Assembly (NCBI GenBank): GCA_017984755.1 | Contig: JAGNYW010000001.1 | Coordinates: forward strand, 93,094-157,093 | DNA from: Methyloversatilis sp. | Lineage (GTDB): Bacteria > Pseudomonadota > Gammaproteobacteria > Burkholderiales > Rhodocyclaceae | Length of the DNA: 64,000 nucleotides | Direction: 5' to 3' | In this document: piece after piece, positions 33,351 to 43,105 of the stretch | Position numbering within the stretch: the first letter of the stretch is position 1 | How the letters are laid out: every line of letters begins with the position of its first letter | The notes under the pieces: generated by a model | What the model saw: the letters and a program-made list of their open reading frames with translations, nothing else | Databases searched by the model: none | What the model was told of the DNA's origin: nothing | Position numbers and translations under genes: made by a program

Positions 33351-36030
33351 TGCGGCGAGCGCCGGTGCCGGTCGCCGCGGCCTTTTCCAGCAATTCAATC
33401 ATGCGTGCAACCCGTTCCGACAGTTGTTCGCTCGACAGCCGTTCGCGCAACCGCGCCACCAGCAGCGGAAAGGCGAAAGGCGTCATCGACGGCGGTGTCG
33501 TGATGCGGCGCTGCGCGCTGCGCATCATGGCCAGCGTACCGGCGATGCGCCCGGCGGCCAGTTCCTCGTGCAGCGCTTCCTGCCTGGCCTGCCGCAACAG
33601 CAGATTGTCCGGGTCATGACGCGAGAACACGTCGAACAGCAGCTCGCTGCTCACCTGAAGCTGGCGCGCGGACTTCCCTTGTCCCGGATAACCCTGGAAA
33701 GTCAGCCCGGCAACGCGGGCCACTTCGCGGAAACGACGGCGCGCCAGCTGTGCGGCGTTGAGGCAATGTCCGATGTCGGTGTCCAGGCCACCGTCCGACA
33801 GCAGGCCGTGGTCCAACTCGTCAGCCCAATCGACTGCTTCGGCCGACAGCAGTTCGAAGCCGTAGTCATTGAATGACAGCGAAAAGGTGATCGGCCTCGT
33901 CCGTGCGATGCGCCATGCCAATAGCGCGGCGAGGCCGGCATGCACCGGCCGGCCGGCGAATGGAAAGAAGAAGGCGTGGTGGCCTTCGCGCGACTGCAAC
34001 ACCTCGATCAGCAGCTCGCCCTCGCCGGGCAGCGCGGACCAGTCGCGCTGCAGGTCGAGCAGGGGGCGCAGTGCCTGCATTTCAGGTTCCGGGTAATCGC
34101 CGCGCGCCGCCAGTGCGACCAGTGCACGGATTTCCTGCGCCAGTTCGCTCGACAGCGGCATGCGCCCGCCGGCCCAGCGTGGCACCGTACCGCGTGACGC
34201 ATCGCCGGCCCGCACCAGTGCCTGCATGTCGCGTATCGCGACCAGTTCCAGAACGCGACCGGCGAACAGGAAACAATCGCCGGGCTTGAGCCGGCCGATG
34301 AAGGACTCCTCCACCTGACCCAGCCGGCCTCCGGCCAGCGCTGCGCCGCCTGCGCTGCCCGCAGCCCCGCTGTTCCGTCCCCCCTTCGCCCAGCGTACGT
34401 CCACCGCGGAATCAGCGGTGATCGTGCCGATCTGCATGCGGTGCCGCCGCGCGATGTCGGCACGTGGCACCCGGTGAAGGCCGTCCGCGCCGCGTTCGAT
34501 CTTGCGGTAATCCGGATAGGCCGCCAGCGATGCGCCGCCGCGGGACACGAAGTCCATTGCCCAGCGCCAGGTGGCCTCATCGAGACAGCGGTAGGCGTGC
34601 GTGCTGCGTACTTCCGTCTTGAGCGCGTCCTCGTCGAAACCTCCGGCCAGCGCCAGCGTCACCATGTGCTGCACGAGCACGTCCAGCGGTGCTGCCGGCC
34701 CGTATCGGGGCTCGATGCGTCCGGCGGCGACCGCGCGCCGCGCGGCGGCCGAGTCGATCAGTTCGAGTCCGTGGCCGGGTACGCAGGTAGCGTGCGGCGT
34801 GCGGCCCGGCGCGTGACCCGAGCGGCCGGCACGCTGCATGAGCCGCGCCACGCCTTTCGGCGAACCGAGCTGCAGAACCCGGTCCACCGGCAGGAAGTCG
34901 ACGCCCAGATCCAGGCTGGATGTGCATACCACCGCGCGCAAGGTGCCGTTCTTCAGCCCGGCCTCGACCCATTCGCGCACCTCGCGCGACAGCGAGCCGT
35001 GATGCAGCGCGATCAGACCCGCCCAGTCGGGCCGCGCCGCGAGCAGCGTCTGATACCAGAGCTCTGCCTGCGAGCGGGTGTTGGTGAACATCAGTGTCGA
35101 GCGGCTTGCATCGAGCTCGGCCAGCACTTCATCGACCAGTTTCACGCCGAGGTGACCGGCCCACGGAAAGCGTTCGGTACGCGCCGGAATGAGGCTGTCG
35201 AGCTTTACCTGACGGACCATCTCTCCCGCCACGCGGCGGGCATGCGCACCGCACAGCACCTCCATCGCATGATCCGGGTTGCCGAGCGTGGCAGACAGGC
35301 CCCACACCGGTAGCGCGGGCTGCCATTGCCGTAGCCGCGCAAGTGCCAGCTGCACCTGTACGCCGCGCTTGTTGCCGATCAGCTCATGCCATTCATCGAC
35401 CACCACGGCGGTCAGTGCACCGAGCTGTTCGCGGGCCGACTCGTGGGACAGCATCAGACACAGGCTTTCCGGCGTGGTGACCAGCGCCTGGGGAAGGGCT
35501 CGTGCCTGGTGCGCGCGCTCGGACGAACCGGTGTCACCGGTTCGCAGGCCGATATCCCAGTCCAGTCCGAGCGTGCTCGCAGATTCGCGCAGGGTGAGTG
35601 CGGTGTCGGCCGCGAGGGCGCGCATCGGGGTGATCCACAGTACCCGCAGACCGCTGACGGGCGATTCGCCTGCGGCGCGCCGCAGTGCGCCTAGCCATAC
35701 AGCCAGCGTCTTGCCCGAACCGGTGCCGGCATGCAGCAGGCCGCTGTGCCCGTCCTTCAGATGCATCCACACTGCGCGCTGAAAGTCGAACACCTTCCAG
35801 CCGCGTTGCTCGAACAGCGCGTCGATGCGTCGTGAAAGCGATGCCGGGTCGGGCAGCTCGCCACCGGCGCGGCGACTGCGTCGGGCCGGTCGGGCCGGCG
35901 CGGGTTCGCCGGCTGCAATCCGCTGTTTCGCACGAGCGGCACGCAGCTGGCGGCCCAGCGAGGACGACACCACGATGCGCCGGATATCTTCGCGTGCGGG
36001 TTCGTCGGGAGGAAGGTCGGAGTCGGACAT
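33340..36030 (-). CDS. Ligase-associated Lhr-type DEXH helicase
   Basis: An 896-residue superfamily 2 helicase of the Lhr group linked to DNA damage response. After a basic, Ala-rich N-terminal extension of about 60 residues it has Walker A AGTGSGKT (101-108), the DEWH box in TAVVVDEWHELIGNK, VWGLSATLGN (motif III), LMFTNTRSQAELWYQ (motif IV) and VCTSSLDLGVDFLPVDRVLQ with QRAGRSGHAPG (V and VI), then the Lhr winged-helix and core domains. The frame opens with TTG at 36033, but the ATG at 36030 is the better start. Its usual partner PdeM lies downstream; tag lies 81 bases upstream. Confidence 0.9.
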   Translation of the reverse strand: MSDSDLPPDEPAREDIRRIVVSSSLGRQLRAARAKQRIAAGEPAPARPARRSRRAGGELPDPASLSRRIDALFEQRGWKVFDFQRAVWMHLKDGHSGLLHAGTGSGKTLAVWLGALRRAAGESPVSGLRVLWITPMRALAADTALTLRESASTLGLDWDIGLRTGDTGSSERAHQARALPQALVTTPESLCLMLSHESAREQLGALTAVVVDEWHELIGNKRGVQVQLALARLRQWQPALPVWGLSATLGNPDHAMEVLCGAHARRVAGEMVRQVKLDSLIPARTERFPWAGHLGVKLVDEVLAELDASRSTLMFTNTRSQAELWYQTLLAARPDWAGLIALHHGSLSREVREWVEAGLKNGTLRAVVCTSSLDLGVDFLPVDRVLQLGSPKGVARLMQRAGRSGHAPGRTPHATCVPGHGLELIDSAAARRAVAAGRIEPRYGPAAPLDVLVQHMVTLALAGGFDEDALKTEVRSTHAYRCLDEATWRWAMDFVSRGGASLAAYPDYRKIERGADGLHRVPRADIARRHRMQIGTITADSAVDVRWAKGGRNSGAAGSAGGAALAGGRLGQVEESFIGRLKPGDCFLFAGRVLELVAIRDMQALVRAGDASRGTVPRWAGGRMPLSSELAQEIRALVALAARGDYPEPEMQALRPLLDLQRDWSALPGEGELLIEVLQSREGHHAFFFPFAGRPVHAGLAALLAWRIARTRPITFSLSFNDYGFELLSAEAVDWADELDHGLLSDGGLDTDIGHCLNAAQLARRRFREVARVAGLTFQGYPGQGKSARQLQVSSELLFDVFSRHDPDNLLLRQARQEALHEELAAGRIAGTLAMMRSAQRRITTPPSMTPFAFPLLVARLRERLSSEQLSERVARMIELLEKAAATGTGARRIKA

Positions 36031-36111
36031 CAAAGCCGCATGCGCAGTGGGAACACGGCGCTCAGACTATCGTTCGTCGCGGCGGTTCGCCGGCGCGGCG
36101 CGCCCCGGCGA

Positions 36112-36696
36112 TCAGTCCAGTGGCCGGATCAGTTCGCGATGGCGGAAACAGTCGACCAGATGATCGTTGACCACGCCGACCGACTGCATCCACGCGTAGA
36201 CGATGGTGCTGCCGACGAAGCGGAAACCGCGCTCTGCCAGCCGTTTCGACAGCTGGTCCGACATGGGGGTGCTTGACGGGCAGTCCGCTGCATGCCGCCA
36301 GTGATTGATGAGCGGCTGCCCATCGACGCTGTCCCACAGCAGCGCAGCGAGGCTTTCGCCACGGTCGTGCAGGTCGATCAGTGCCCGCGCGTTGGCGATG
36401 GCGGCATCGATCTTCAGACGGTTGCGCACGATGCCGGCGTCACCCAGCAGCCGCGTGCGTTCCGCCTCACCGTAGCGCGCGATGCGCGGCGCGTCGAAGG
36501 ATTCGAAGGCTGCACGATAGCCTGCGCGCTTGCGCAGGATGGTGAGCCAGGACAGTCCGGCCTGCGCGCCTTCGAGAATCAGCCGTTCGAACAGCGCCGT
36601 TTCGTCGCGCACCGGCACGCCCCACTCGGTGTCGTGGTAGTCGACGTAGAGCGGGTCGCGGCCACACCAGCTGCAGCGCACGGGCAGCGTGCTCAT
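36112..36696 (-). CDS. tag: DNA-3-methyladenine glycosylase I
   Basis: Base-excision repair glycosylase that removes 3-methyladenine, 194 residues. The N-terminal CSWCGRDPLYVDYHDTEWG carries the first zinc ligands (Cys8, His21) and the catalytic Glu; the C-terminal HLVDCFRH supplies the others of the 'zinc snap'. The helix-hairpin-helix core is around LSWLTILRKRAGYRAAF. The start codon overlaps the stop of the PatZ-like gene (ATGA), so it is co-translated with it, and the Lhr-type helicase follows on the same strand: a local group of DNA repair genes. Confidence 0.95.
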   Translation of the reverse strand: MSTLPVRCSWCGRDPLYVDYHDTEWGVPVRDETALFERLILEGAQAGLSWLTILRKRAGYRAAFESFDAPRIARYGEAERTRLLGDAGIVRNRLKIDAAIANARALIDLHDRGESLAALLWDSVDGQPLINHWRHAADCPSSTPMSDQLSKRLAERGFRFVGSTIVYAWMQSVGVVNDHLVDCFRHRELIRPLD

Positions 36697-39386
36697 TCCG
36701 GGCGCAGTTCCAGCTCACCCAGGCTCAGCGAACTGTCTTCCGGGTCGCGGTTCACGTGAAAGCCGAGGCTCTGGACAAAGCGCAGCATGCGTTCGTTGCT
36801 GGCCAGGAAAACGCCTTCCATCACGCGAAGCCGGCGCTCGCGTGCGGTTTCGATCAGCAGGTTCATCATGATGCGGGCCAGTCCCTGACGCTGCCATTCA
36901 TCGCCGACGACGATCGCGAATTCGCACGATTCGCCGTCCGGATTCACCACATAGCGGCAGACGCCGATCTGTTCTTCCGCATCACCGTCACCGGTCAGGG
37001 CGACCAGCGCCATTTCGCGGTCGTAGTCGATCTGCGTGAGCCGGGCCAGCAGCGGTGTAGGCAACTCCTTGATGGTGCTCATGAAGCGCATGTATCGCGT
37101 TTCGGGCGAAAGCCCGCGTACGAAATCGGCTTCGCGGTCGGCGTCCTCCGGGCGGATCGGCCGGATGATCACGCGAGCGCCGTTGGGCAGCGTGACCACA
37201 TGCTCGAGCCGCGCCGGGTACGGATGGATCGCCATGTGCGAATAGGGGGTTGCGGTGGCCAGCACGTCGCCCAGGATGATGCGGGCGTCCACCGCGACGC
37301 AACCGCTCTCGTCGACCAGCAGCGGGTTGATGTCCATCTCGCGGATCCACGGCAGTTCGCACACCATTTCGGACACGCGGATGAGCACCCGTTCAAGGGC
37401 ATCCATGTCGATCGGCGGCATGCCGCGGAATTCGCCGAGCATGGCCGATACCCGCGTGCGTGCGATGGCATCTCGGGCAAGTTCGATGTTGATCGGCGGC
37501 AGCGTGACCGCGCGGTCGCGCAGCACCTCGATGCGCGTGCCGCCGTGACCGAAGGTGATCACCGGCCCGAATACCTCGTCGTGCAGCACGCCGACGAACA
37601 GTTCGCGGGCGTTGCGTTTCGTCACCATCGGTTCGATCGATACGCCGGTCAGGCGTGCGCTCGGCGCACGCCGGCCCACCTCCGCCATCAGTTCCTGCCA
37701 GCAATCCCTCACCGCCCGCAGATTGTCGACATGCAGGCGAACGCCTCCGACATCGCTCTTGTGCGTGATGTCGGGCGAGTCGATCTTCATCGCCACCGGC
37801 AGCCCCATCTCCTCGGCGTAAACCATCGCTTCGGTCGCGCTGCGCGCCACCACAGTCTGTGCGATCGGAATGCGGAACGCTGCCAGCAGTGCCTTCGATT
37901 CCATTTCCGTCAGCACCGTACGGCGTTCGGACAGGGCCGTTTCGATGACCAGTCGCGCCGATTCCACCGACGGAGGATCCAGATCCTGCGCGAGCGACGC
38001 CGGTGCATGTCGCAGCAGCTGCTGATTGCGGTAGTAGGACGAAATATTGTGGAACAGTTCCACCGCCGGTTCCGGCGAGCGGAAGCTCGGGAGGTGCGCC
38101 GCCTCGAACAGCGCGCGCGCCGCACGTACCTGATCACCGCCCATCCAGCAGGTCATGAGCGGCTTGTGCGCAGTCGCAGCAATTTCTATTACCCTCTGCG
38201 CGACCACCGTCGGTTGCGAAAGGGCCTGCGGTGTCAGCAGTGCAAGCACGCCGTCGACGCCCGGATCGGCAAGAACCGCCTGCAATGCCACGCTGTAACG
38301 CGTGGCATCGGCATCGCCGATCAGGTCAATCGGGTTGCCGTGCGACCAGTTCGGTGGCAGCGCGCGATTGAGTGCATCCATGGTTTCCGGCGACAGCTTG
38401 GCCAGCGAAATGCCGAGATCGGCCGCCCGATCGACGGCCATCACGCCCGGCCCGCCGCCGTTGGTCACCACGGCCAGCCGCTGCCCGGAGGGCTTGAAGC
38501 CGGTAAACAGTGCATTGGCGGCGGAAAACATCTGTCCCATGTTGGCCAGACGCACCACGCCGGCACGGCGCAGCGCTGCGTCGAACACGTCGTCCGAACC
38601 GACCATGGCACCGGTATGCGAGGTCACCGCCTTCGCTCCAGACGTGTGTCGCCCGACCTTGATGGCCAGTACCGGCTTGACGCGGGCGGCGGCGCGAACT
38701 GCGCTCATGAAGCGACGTGCGTCCCGGATGCCTTCGACGTACATGAAGACGCTTTCCGTCTGCGGGTCGGCAATCATGTAGTCGAGGATTTCACCGAAAT
38801 CGAGATCGATCGACGCACCGAGCGACACGACGGTCGAAAACCCCACGCCGTTGCTCTGGGCCCAGTCGAGCAGCGCAGTGCAGATCGCACCGGATTGGGA
38901 AATCAGCCCGATGCTGCCCGCAATGCCCGACGAATGGGCAAAAGTTGCGTTCAGGCCCAGCGACGGTCGCATCAATCCCAGGCAGTTCGGACCGATGATG
39001 CGAACGCCGTTGCGCTTGGCGGTCGCACGGGTGCGTCGCTCGATCTCGGCGCCCGCCGGCCCGGATTCGCCGAAACCCGCGCTGATGATCACGGCCGCCT
39101 TGATGCCGGCGCGACCGCATTCCTCGATCAGGCACGGTACGGTTGAAGCAGGCGTGCAGATGACCGCGAGGTCGGGGCGCTTGCGCAGCGCGTCGATCCG
39201 CGGCACGCAGGGATGGCCCTGAACCGAATCGTGTTTCGGGTTGACGGGGTACAGGTCACCCTTGAAACGTGCTTCGATCATGTTGCGCATCAGCAGCGCG
39301 CCGATCGAATCGCTCCGCTCGCTGGCGCCGATGATGGCCACCGACTGCGGCTCGAACATGGACTTCAGATAGTGCTCGTACTGCAT
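36693..39386 (-). CDS. Acyl-CoA synthetase (ADP-forming type)/GNAT fusion, PatZ-like
   Basis: An 897-residue protein. The N-terminal three-quarters is an ADP-forming acetyl-CoA synthetase-like unit: CoA-binding domain (about 10-140, VAIIGASERSDSIGALLMRN), succinyl-CoA ligase-like domain (RLAVVTNGGGPGVMAVDRA) and an ATP-grasp domain (about 490-700, PVAMKIDSPDITHKSDVGGV). The C-terminal GNAT domain (about 730-880, ADFVRGLSPETRYMRFM, EWQRQGLARIMMNLLIETA) is a lysine acetyltransferase. In E. coli PatZ and its relatives this protein acetylates acetyl-CoA synthetase and other targets. It is followed by tag with a 4-base overlap. An AT-rich promoter element lies about 90 bases upstream. Confidence 0.9.
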   Translation of the reverse strand: MQYEHYLKSMFEPQSVAIIGASERSDSIGALLMRNMIEARFKGDLYPVNPKHDSVQGHPCVPRIDALRKRPDLAVICTPASTVPCLIEECGRAGIKAAVIISAGFGESGPAGAEIERRTRATAKRNGVRIIGPNCLGLMRPSLGLNATFAHSSGIAGSIGLISQSGAICTALLDWAQSNGVGFSTVVSLGASIDLDFGEILDYMIADPQTESVFMYVEGIRDARRFMSAVRAAARVKPVLAIKVGRHTSGAKAVTSHTGAMVGSDDVFDAALRRAGVVRLANMGQMFSAANALFTGFKPSGQRLAVVTNGGGPGVMAVDRAADLGISLAKLSPETMDALNRALPPNWSHGNPIDLIGDADATRYSVALQAVLADPGVDGVLALLTPQALSQPTVVAQRVIEIAATAHKPLMTCWMGGDQVRAARALFEAAHLPSFRSPEPAVELFHNISSYYRNQQLLRHAPASLAQDLDPPSVESARLVIETALSERRTVLTEMESKALLAAFRIPIAQTVVARSATEAMVYAEEMGLPVAMKIDSPDITHKSDVGGVRLHVDNLRAVRDCWQELMAEVGRRAPSARLTGVSIEPMVTKRNARELFVGVLHDEVFGPVITFGHGGTRIEVLRDRAVTLPPINIELARDAIARTRVSAMLGEFRGMPPIDMDALERVLIRVSEMVCELPWIREMDINPLLVDESGCVAVDARIILGDVLATATPYSHMAIHPYPARLEHVVTLPNGARVIIRPIRPEDADREADFVRGLSPETRYMRFMSTIKELPTPLLARLTQIDYDREMALVALTGDGDAEEQIGVCRYVVNPDGESCEFAIVVGDEWQRQGLARIMMNLLIETARERRLRVMEGVFLASNERMLRFVQSLGFHVNRDPEDSSLSLGELELRPE

Positions 39387-39476
39387 GGTTACTCCCGTGG
39401 CGGGGATGCGCCATCAGCGGTCAATGCCAACTGCCTTGCCGCGTCGTGCGCGATGCGCAGATGCACGTCGAAGCTC

Positions 39477-39482
39477 ATTATA
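39477..39482 (-). promoter_or_regulatory. Candidate -10 element upstream of PatZ-like gene
   Basis: On the minus strand this reads TATAAT, a perfect -10 hexamer, about 90 bases before the start codon in an otherwise GC-rich region. A matching -35 is weak. The 242-base gap (39387-39628) between this gene and the histidine kinase holds nothing else that I recognise. Confidence 0.35.
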
Positions 39483-39628
39483 TTGCATTGCAGCATAAAA
39501 ACCGGCCGATCAGAGTTCGAGTTTGTTCCTCATTCGAAATCTTCAATCCAGTCAGAGGATTGCTTTTCTTTCGTGAGGTGATTTGTCAGCGCATGCATCA
39601 TGCCGGCATCGCACGTTTCCGCCAACTT

Positions 39629-41341
39629 CTAATTGGCCGGGTCCGGCAGCGTGAAGTAGAAGGTCGCACCCTTGCCGGGTGCGCCCTCGGCCCAGATTCG
39701 GCCGCCGTGCCGGTGCACGATGCGCTGCACGGTGGCCAGCCCGATGCCGGTGCCGCTGTTGTCGGTCTGGTCGTGCAGGCGGTTGAACGGACGGAACAGC
39801 TGTGAGACGTGTTCCATGTCGAAGCCAGCGCCGTTGTCGCGGATGTGGAAAACGACTTCCCGGCTGCGCAGGCGCGCATCGAACTCGATTTCCGCAGGTG
39901 TCCGTCCCACTGTGAACGCCCAGGCGTTGCGCAGCAGATGTTCGATCAGGACCCGTGCGAGCATCGGATCGACACGTGCCATCAGGTGCAGGCCGATGGT
40001 CAGCCGGACGTCCCGATCGGGTTCCTTCTCGTGCAGTTCGCGTCCGATGCTGCGGGCCAGCGCCGACAGGTCGACTTCGATGCGGCTGATCGGGGCGCGC
40101 GTCAGCCGGCCGAGTTCGAGCAGGTCATCGATCAGCCGGGACAGTTTCTGCGACGCGGCGCGGATGCGGCTCAGGTGGCTGTGTGCGACGGCGTCGAGCT
40201 GGTCGCCGTAATCTTCGATGATGATCTGCGAGAAGCCGTCGATGGCGCGCAGCGGATTGCGCAGATCATGCGATACCGAGTAGGAAAAGGCTTCCAGCTC
40301 GCGATTCGACGCTTCGAGCTCCGCCGTGCGCCGCTTCACGCGACGTTCCAGTTCGGTGTTGATGTCGTAGAGGGTGGCTTCGGCCTGTTTGCGCTGGGTG
40401 ATGTCGTCGATGCTGCCGGCCAGACTTTCGAGCTTGCCGCCGCTGTCGAAACGGGCGCTGACGGCGATCTCCAGCCAGCGCGCGGATTCTCCGCGGCTGC
40501 TGGTCCGGACCTCGACCTGCATGGAGTCGCGCCGGCCATCGAGCATGGGTTCGAGGCGTGCCAGCAGGTAACGTGCTTCGTCCTTCGACAGCCAGCCCAG
40601 CACGTGGCGTCCGATCGCCATCGAGGCGGGTTGACCCGTGAGGTCCTCCCAGGCGCGATTCAGATAGGTGAAACGGCCCCGTGCGTCGATGCGGAAAATG
40701 ACTTCACGCAGGTGATTCACCATTTCCCTGTGCCGCACTTCCAGTTCGCGCAACGCCCGTGTCGACTGCACGAACGGGCTTTCGTCCCGCCCCGTGCCGC
40801 GGTAGCCGCAGAATTCTCCCTGCGCGTCGGTCACCGGGCGGCCGCGCAGTTCGATGTGACGCACGTAGCCGTCGGGCATGCGCAGAACCAGAGGAAACTT
40901 CAGGGGCAGTCGGGCCTGAATCTGCCGGTGGCACTCCTCCCAGTCGCCGTGCACAGGCGACAGCACGTCGATTTTCCAGAGCTGGCGGCCACCGAGTACG
41001 TCGATGCCCAGCGCGCCGGCCAGTTCGTTCTTGGCCTGCGACAGACGAATCCGCAGACCGGCATCGGTTTCCCAGAGCCAGTCGGTCGCGAGTTCGGCAA
41101 AATCCTGCTGACGCGCGCATTCGAATTGCCGCGTCGCTGCCAGAGCCGCTGCATCGGAGATAGTGCGCGTCGCGAGTGCGCCGATGCAGGCAGCGATCAC
41201 GAACACCGCCGCGCCAGCGGGCAGCGATACGGCGGCGGCTGCACCGCCGGCGAGGAGTGCGAGTGGCAGCGCGCGCCACAGGAAAAAGTCGGAGGCGGCC
41301 GTCGGGGCCGCCGTTGAATCCGGCGAATGGAACATTGTCAT
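39629..41341 (-). CDS. PAS-domain sensor histidine kinase
   Basis: A 570-residue membrane kinase. Two membrane helices lie at about 22-60, then two PAS domains (about 75-200 and 210-330; a PAC-type segment RWLEIAVSARFDSGGKLESL), a coiled-coil linker with a HisKA domain (phospho-acceptor His in SVSHDLRNPLRAIDGF) and a HATPase_c domain (DNGAGFDMEHVSQLFRPFNRL, NSGTGIGLATVQRIVHRHGG). No response regulator is adjacent, so the partner is encoded elsewhere. The layout resembles phytochrome-type and other PAS kinases with the NPLRAI H-box. The signal is unknown. It is divergent from the methyltransferase gene. Confidence 0.9.
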   Translation of the reverse strand: MTMFHSPDSTAAPTAASDFFLWRALPLALLAGGAAAAVSLPAGAAVFVIAACIGALATRTISDAAALAATRQFECARQQDFAELATDWLWETDAGLRIRLSQAKNELAGALGIDVLGGRQLWKIDVLSPVHGDWEECHRQIQARLPLKFPLVLRMPDGYVRHIELRGRPVTDAQGEFCGYRGTGRDESPFVQSTRALRELEVRHREMVNHLREVIFRIDARGRFTYLNRAWEDLTGQPASMAIGRHVLGWLSKDEARYLLARLEPMLDGRRDSMQVEVRTSSRGESARWLEIAVSARFDSGGKLESLAGSIDDITQRKQAEATLYDINTELERRVKRRTAELEASNRELEAFSYSVSHDLRNPLRAIDGFSQIIIEDYGDQLDAVAHSHLSRIRAASQKLSRLIDDLLELGRLTRAPISRIEVDLSALARSIGRELHEKEPDRDVRLTIGLHLMARVDPMLARVLIEHLLRNAWAFTVGRTPAEIEFDARLRSREVVFHIRDNGAGFDMEHVSQLFRPFNRLHDQTDNSGTGIGLATVQRIVHRHGGRIWAEGAPGKGATFYFTLPDPAN

Positions 41342-41404
41342 CCTTGATATGCCACGGATGATAATGCGCCCCTCACCACAACAATCCCGAATAAAGGCCT
41401 CTAG

Positions 41405-41956
41405 ATGCCATCTGATTCACATTTCCAGATTCAGGATCCGTCGTCCTGGGTCACCCGTTTCGCTGCATGCATTCGACCCGCTTCACGGGTACTCGATCTT
41501 GCGTGCGGAACAGGACGTCATGCGCGCTGGCTGGCGGAGCACGGCTTCGAAGTGGTGGCGGCCGACCGTGATGCGTCCGCACTGGCCCGGCTGGCGGATG
41601 TGCCCCGTGCAGGTACGCTCTGTGTCGATCTCGAAGAGGGCACCTGGCCGTGGACCGATGCCGGTTTCGACGCGGTGGTGGTCACACGTTATCTCTTCCG
41701 GCCGCGATTGGACCGTCTGGCCGCCTTGCTGCGTCCCGGTGGCGTGCTGATCTACGAAACCTTCATGGCGGGCAACGAGCGTTTCGGCAAACCTTCCAAC
41801 CCGGATTTCCTGCTGCGGCCGCATGAATTGCTGGACTGGGCCAGAACCTGGGGCCAGGTGCTGGCTTTCGAACAGGGTGAAATCGCGCGACCGGCGCCGG
41901 CCATGATTCAGCGCATCTGCGCCGTGCGCTCGGATGCTGCGTCCGTGCTGCCCTGA
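41405..41956 (+). CDS. SAM-dependent methyltransferase (class I)
   Basis: A 183-residue class I methyltransferase. SAM-binding motif I is ASRVLDLACGTGRHARWLAE, followed by an acidic residue at the end of beta2 (VVAADRD) and motif post-I; motif IV is GFDAVVVTRYLFRP, where an unusual arginine-rich loop follows. It is close to TehB-like methyltransferases. The substrate cannot be inferred; it lacks the cysteine set expected of ArsM arsenite methyltransferases. Its 3' end overlaps the convergent mnmH gene by 49 bases. Confidence 0.75.
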   Translation: MPSDSHFQIQDPSSWVTRFAACIRPASRVLDLACGTGRHARWLAEHGFEVVAADRDASALARLADVPRAGTLCVDLEEGTWPWTDAGFDAVVVTRYLFRPRLDRLAALLRPGGVLIYETFMAGNERFGKPSNPDFLLRPHELLDWARTWGQVLAFEQGEIARPAPAMIQRICAVRSDAASVLP

Positions 41957-43026
41957 ACCGACAGCTGCAGGACCTGCGTTGCCAGGGAGTCGATCCCCGC
42001 TTCGTCGAGACTGTGGCTGCTGGCGATCGGCGCAGTATCGAGGTGAGGAAAGCTCTTGTTCTGCGATCTGCGATACAGCGGGTCGTAGTGCTGCTCGAGC
42101 AGGGCATCCACCAGCTTTTCCCATTCGCCGCCGCGTGCCAGTGCGGCCCATGCGTCGATCGTGCTGCGGCCGCGCAGCTCGCTCAGGCGTTCAAGCTGTG
42201 CGATCAGCGTTTCTGCATTCTGCGTCAGATAGGCGTAGTCGCGAAGCAGGAAACGGGTGCGAGCGGCGACCGGCGCATCGATGCGCAGGCAGATCGATGC
42301 GCGCATGCGGTCGAGCAGCGCATCGGGCAGGGTGATGCTGCCGATGCGCCGACTTTCTGCCTCGGCGAAGACCGGTCGCGACGGGTCGAACGCCAGCAGT
42401 TTCTCGATCAACTGCGATTCAAACAGCCGTTGCGGCGGCTGCGGCTGCCCGGGCTGTCCGCCCAGCACCGAGCCCTTGTGCGATGCCAGTGCTTCCAGAT
42501 CGAGCACCTGCTCGCCAAGTGCCGCCAGTCGTTCCAGCACGCCACTCTTGGCGCTGCCGGTCGGTCCGGTCAGTACGCGGAAATCGAAACGCGCCGGCAG
42601 GCTGTCGAGCTGATCGAGCACGCTGCGCCGATAGCTCTTGTAGCCGCCCTCGAGCTGGTGGGCGTCCCAGCCGATCTGGCGGAGCACGGTGACGAAGGCG
42701 CCGCTGCGCCGTCCGCCGCGCCAGCAGTAGATGAGCGGCCGCCAGTCCGGCCCCTTTTCCTGGAAGCGCTCCAGCAGATGACGACCGATGTTGAGCGCGA
42801 CCAGTGCTGCGCCGCGCCGTTTCGCGACGAAGGGAGAAACCTGCTTGTAAAGCGTGCCGATTTCGGCGCGCTGGGCATCGTCGAGTGCCGGGCAATTGAT
42901 GGCGCCCGGTACGTGATCGAGCGCGAATTCGGCGGGCGAGCGCGTGTCTATGATCGTGTCGAAATCGTGAAGACGTTCGACCGTCGCCAGCCCCGAGGGG
43001 CGCCGCTGCCCTGATGTGTCCGTCAT
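41908..43026 (-). CDS. mnmH: tRNA 2-selenouridine synthase MnmH
   Basis: Converts 2-thiouridine at the wobble position of tRNAs (Lys, Glu, Gln) to 2-selenouridine via a geranylated intermediate, using selenophosphate. It has 372 residues. The N-terminal rhodanese domain holds the catalytic cysteine Cys101 in YCWRGGRRSG; a P-loop GPTGSAKS is at 154-161 (RVLTGPTGSAKSGVLERL). The ATG at 43026 has an AGGAA site; the longer frame is not supported. It needs SelD for selenophosphate, which is not in the window, and lies near the operon at 44.5-53.1 kb that ends with a SelD-associated FAD protein. Confidence 0.93.
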   Translation of the reverse strand: MTDTSGQRRPSGLATVERLHDFDTIIDTRSPAEFALDHVPGAINCPALDDAQRAEIGTLYKQVSPFVAKRRGAALVALNIGRHLLERFQEKGPDWRPLIYCWRGGRRSGAFVTVLRQIGWDAHQLEGGYKSYRRSVLDQLDSLPARFDFRVLTGPTGSAKSGVLERLAALGEQVLDLEALASHKGSVLGGQPGQPQPPQRLFESQLIEKLLAFDPSRPVFAEAESRRIGSITLPDALLDRMRASICLRIDAPVAARTRFLLRDYAYLTQNAETLIAQLERLSELRGRSTIDAWAALARGGEWEKLVDALLEQHYDPLYRRSQNKSFPHLDTAPIASSHSLDEAGIDSLATQVLQLSVQGSTDAASERTAQMR

Positions 43027-43105
43027 TGTGGATCGTTCCTGTGCGCGAATCGTTGCGGTGTTCCGAAGGTTTCCAGGCGCCGGGGGCCGAGTTAACGGCC
43101 GGCGA

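Noticed and set aside
36756-39146. Long open frame (about 796 codons) opposite the PatZ-like gene
   Set aside because: It is a shadow of GC-rich coding sequence; its translation is rich in His, Arg and Gln and has no family features, while the opposite strand encodes a complete known protein. The same holds for the long frames opposite the TVP38-FAD fusion and the histidine kinase.
41405-41956. ArsM arsenite methyltransferase partner for ArsS
   Set aside because: The protein is too short and lacks the conserved cysteines of ArsM; it is not in the operon and is convergent with mnmH.
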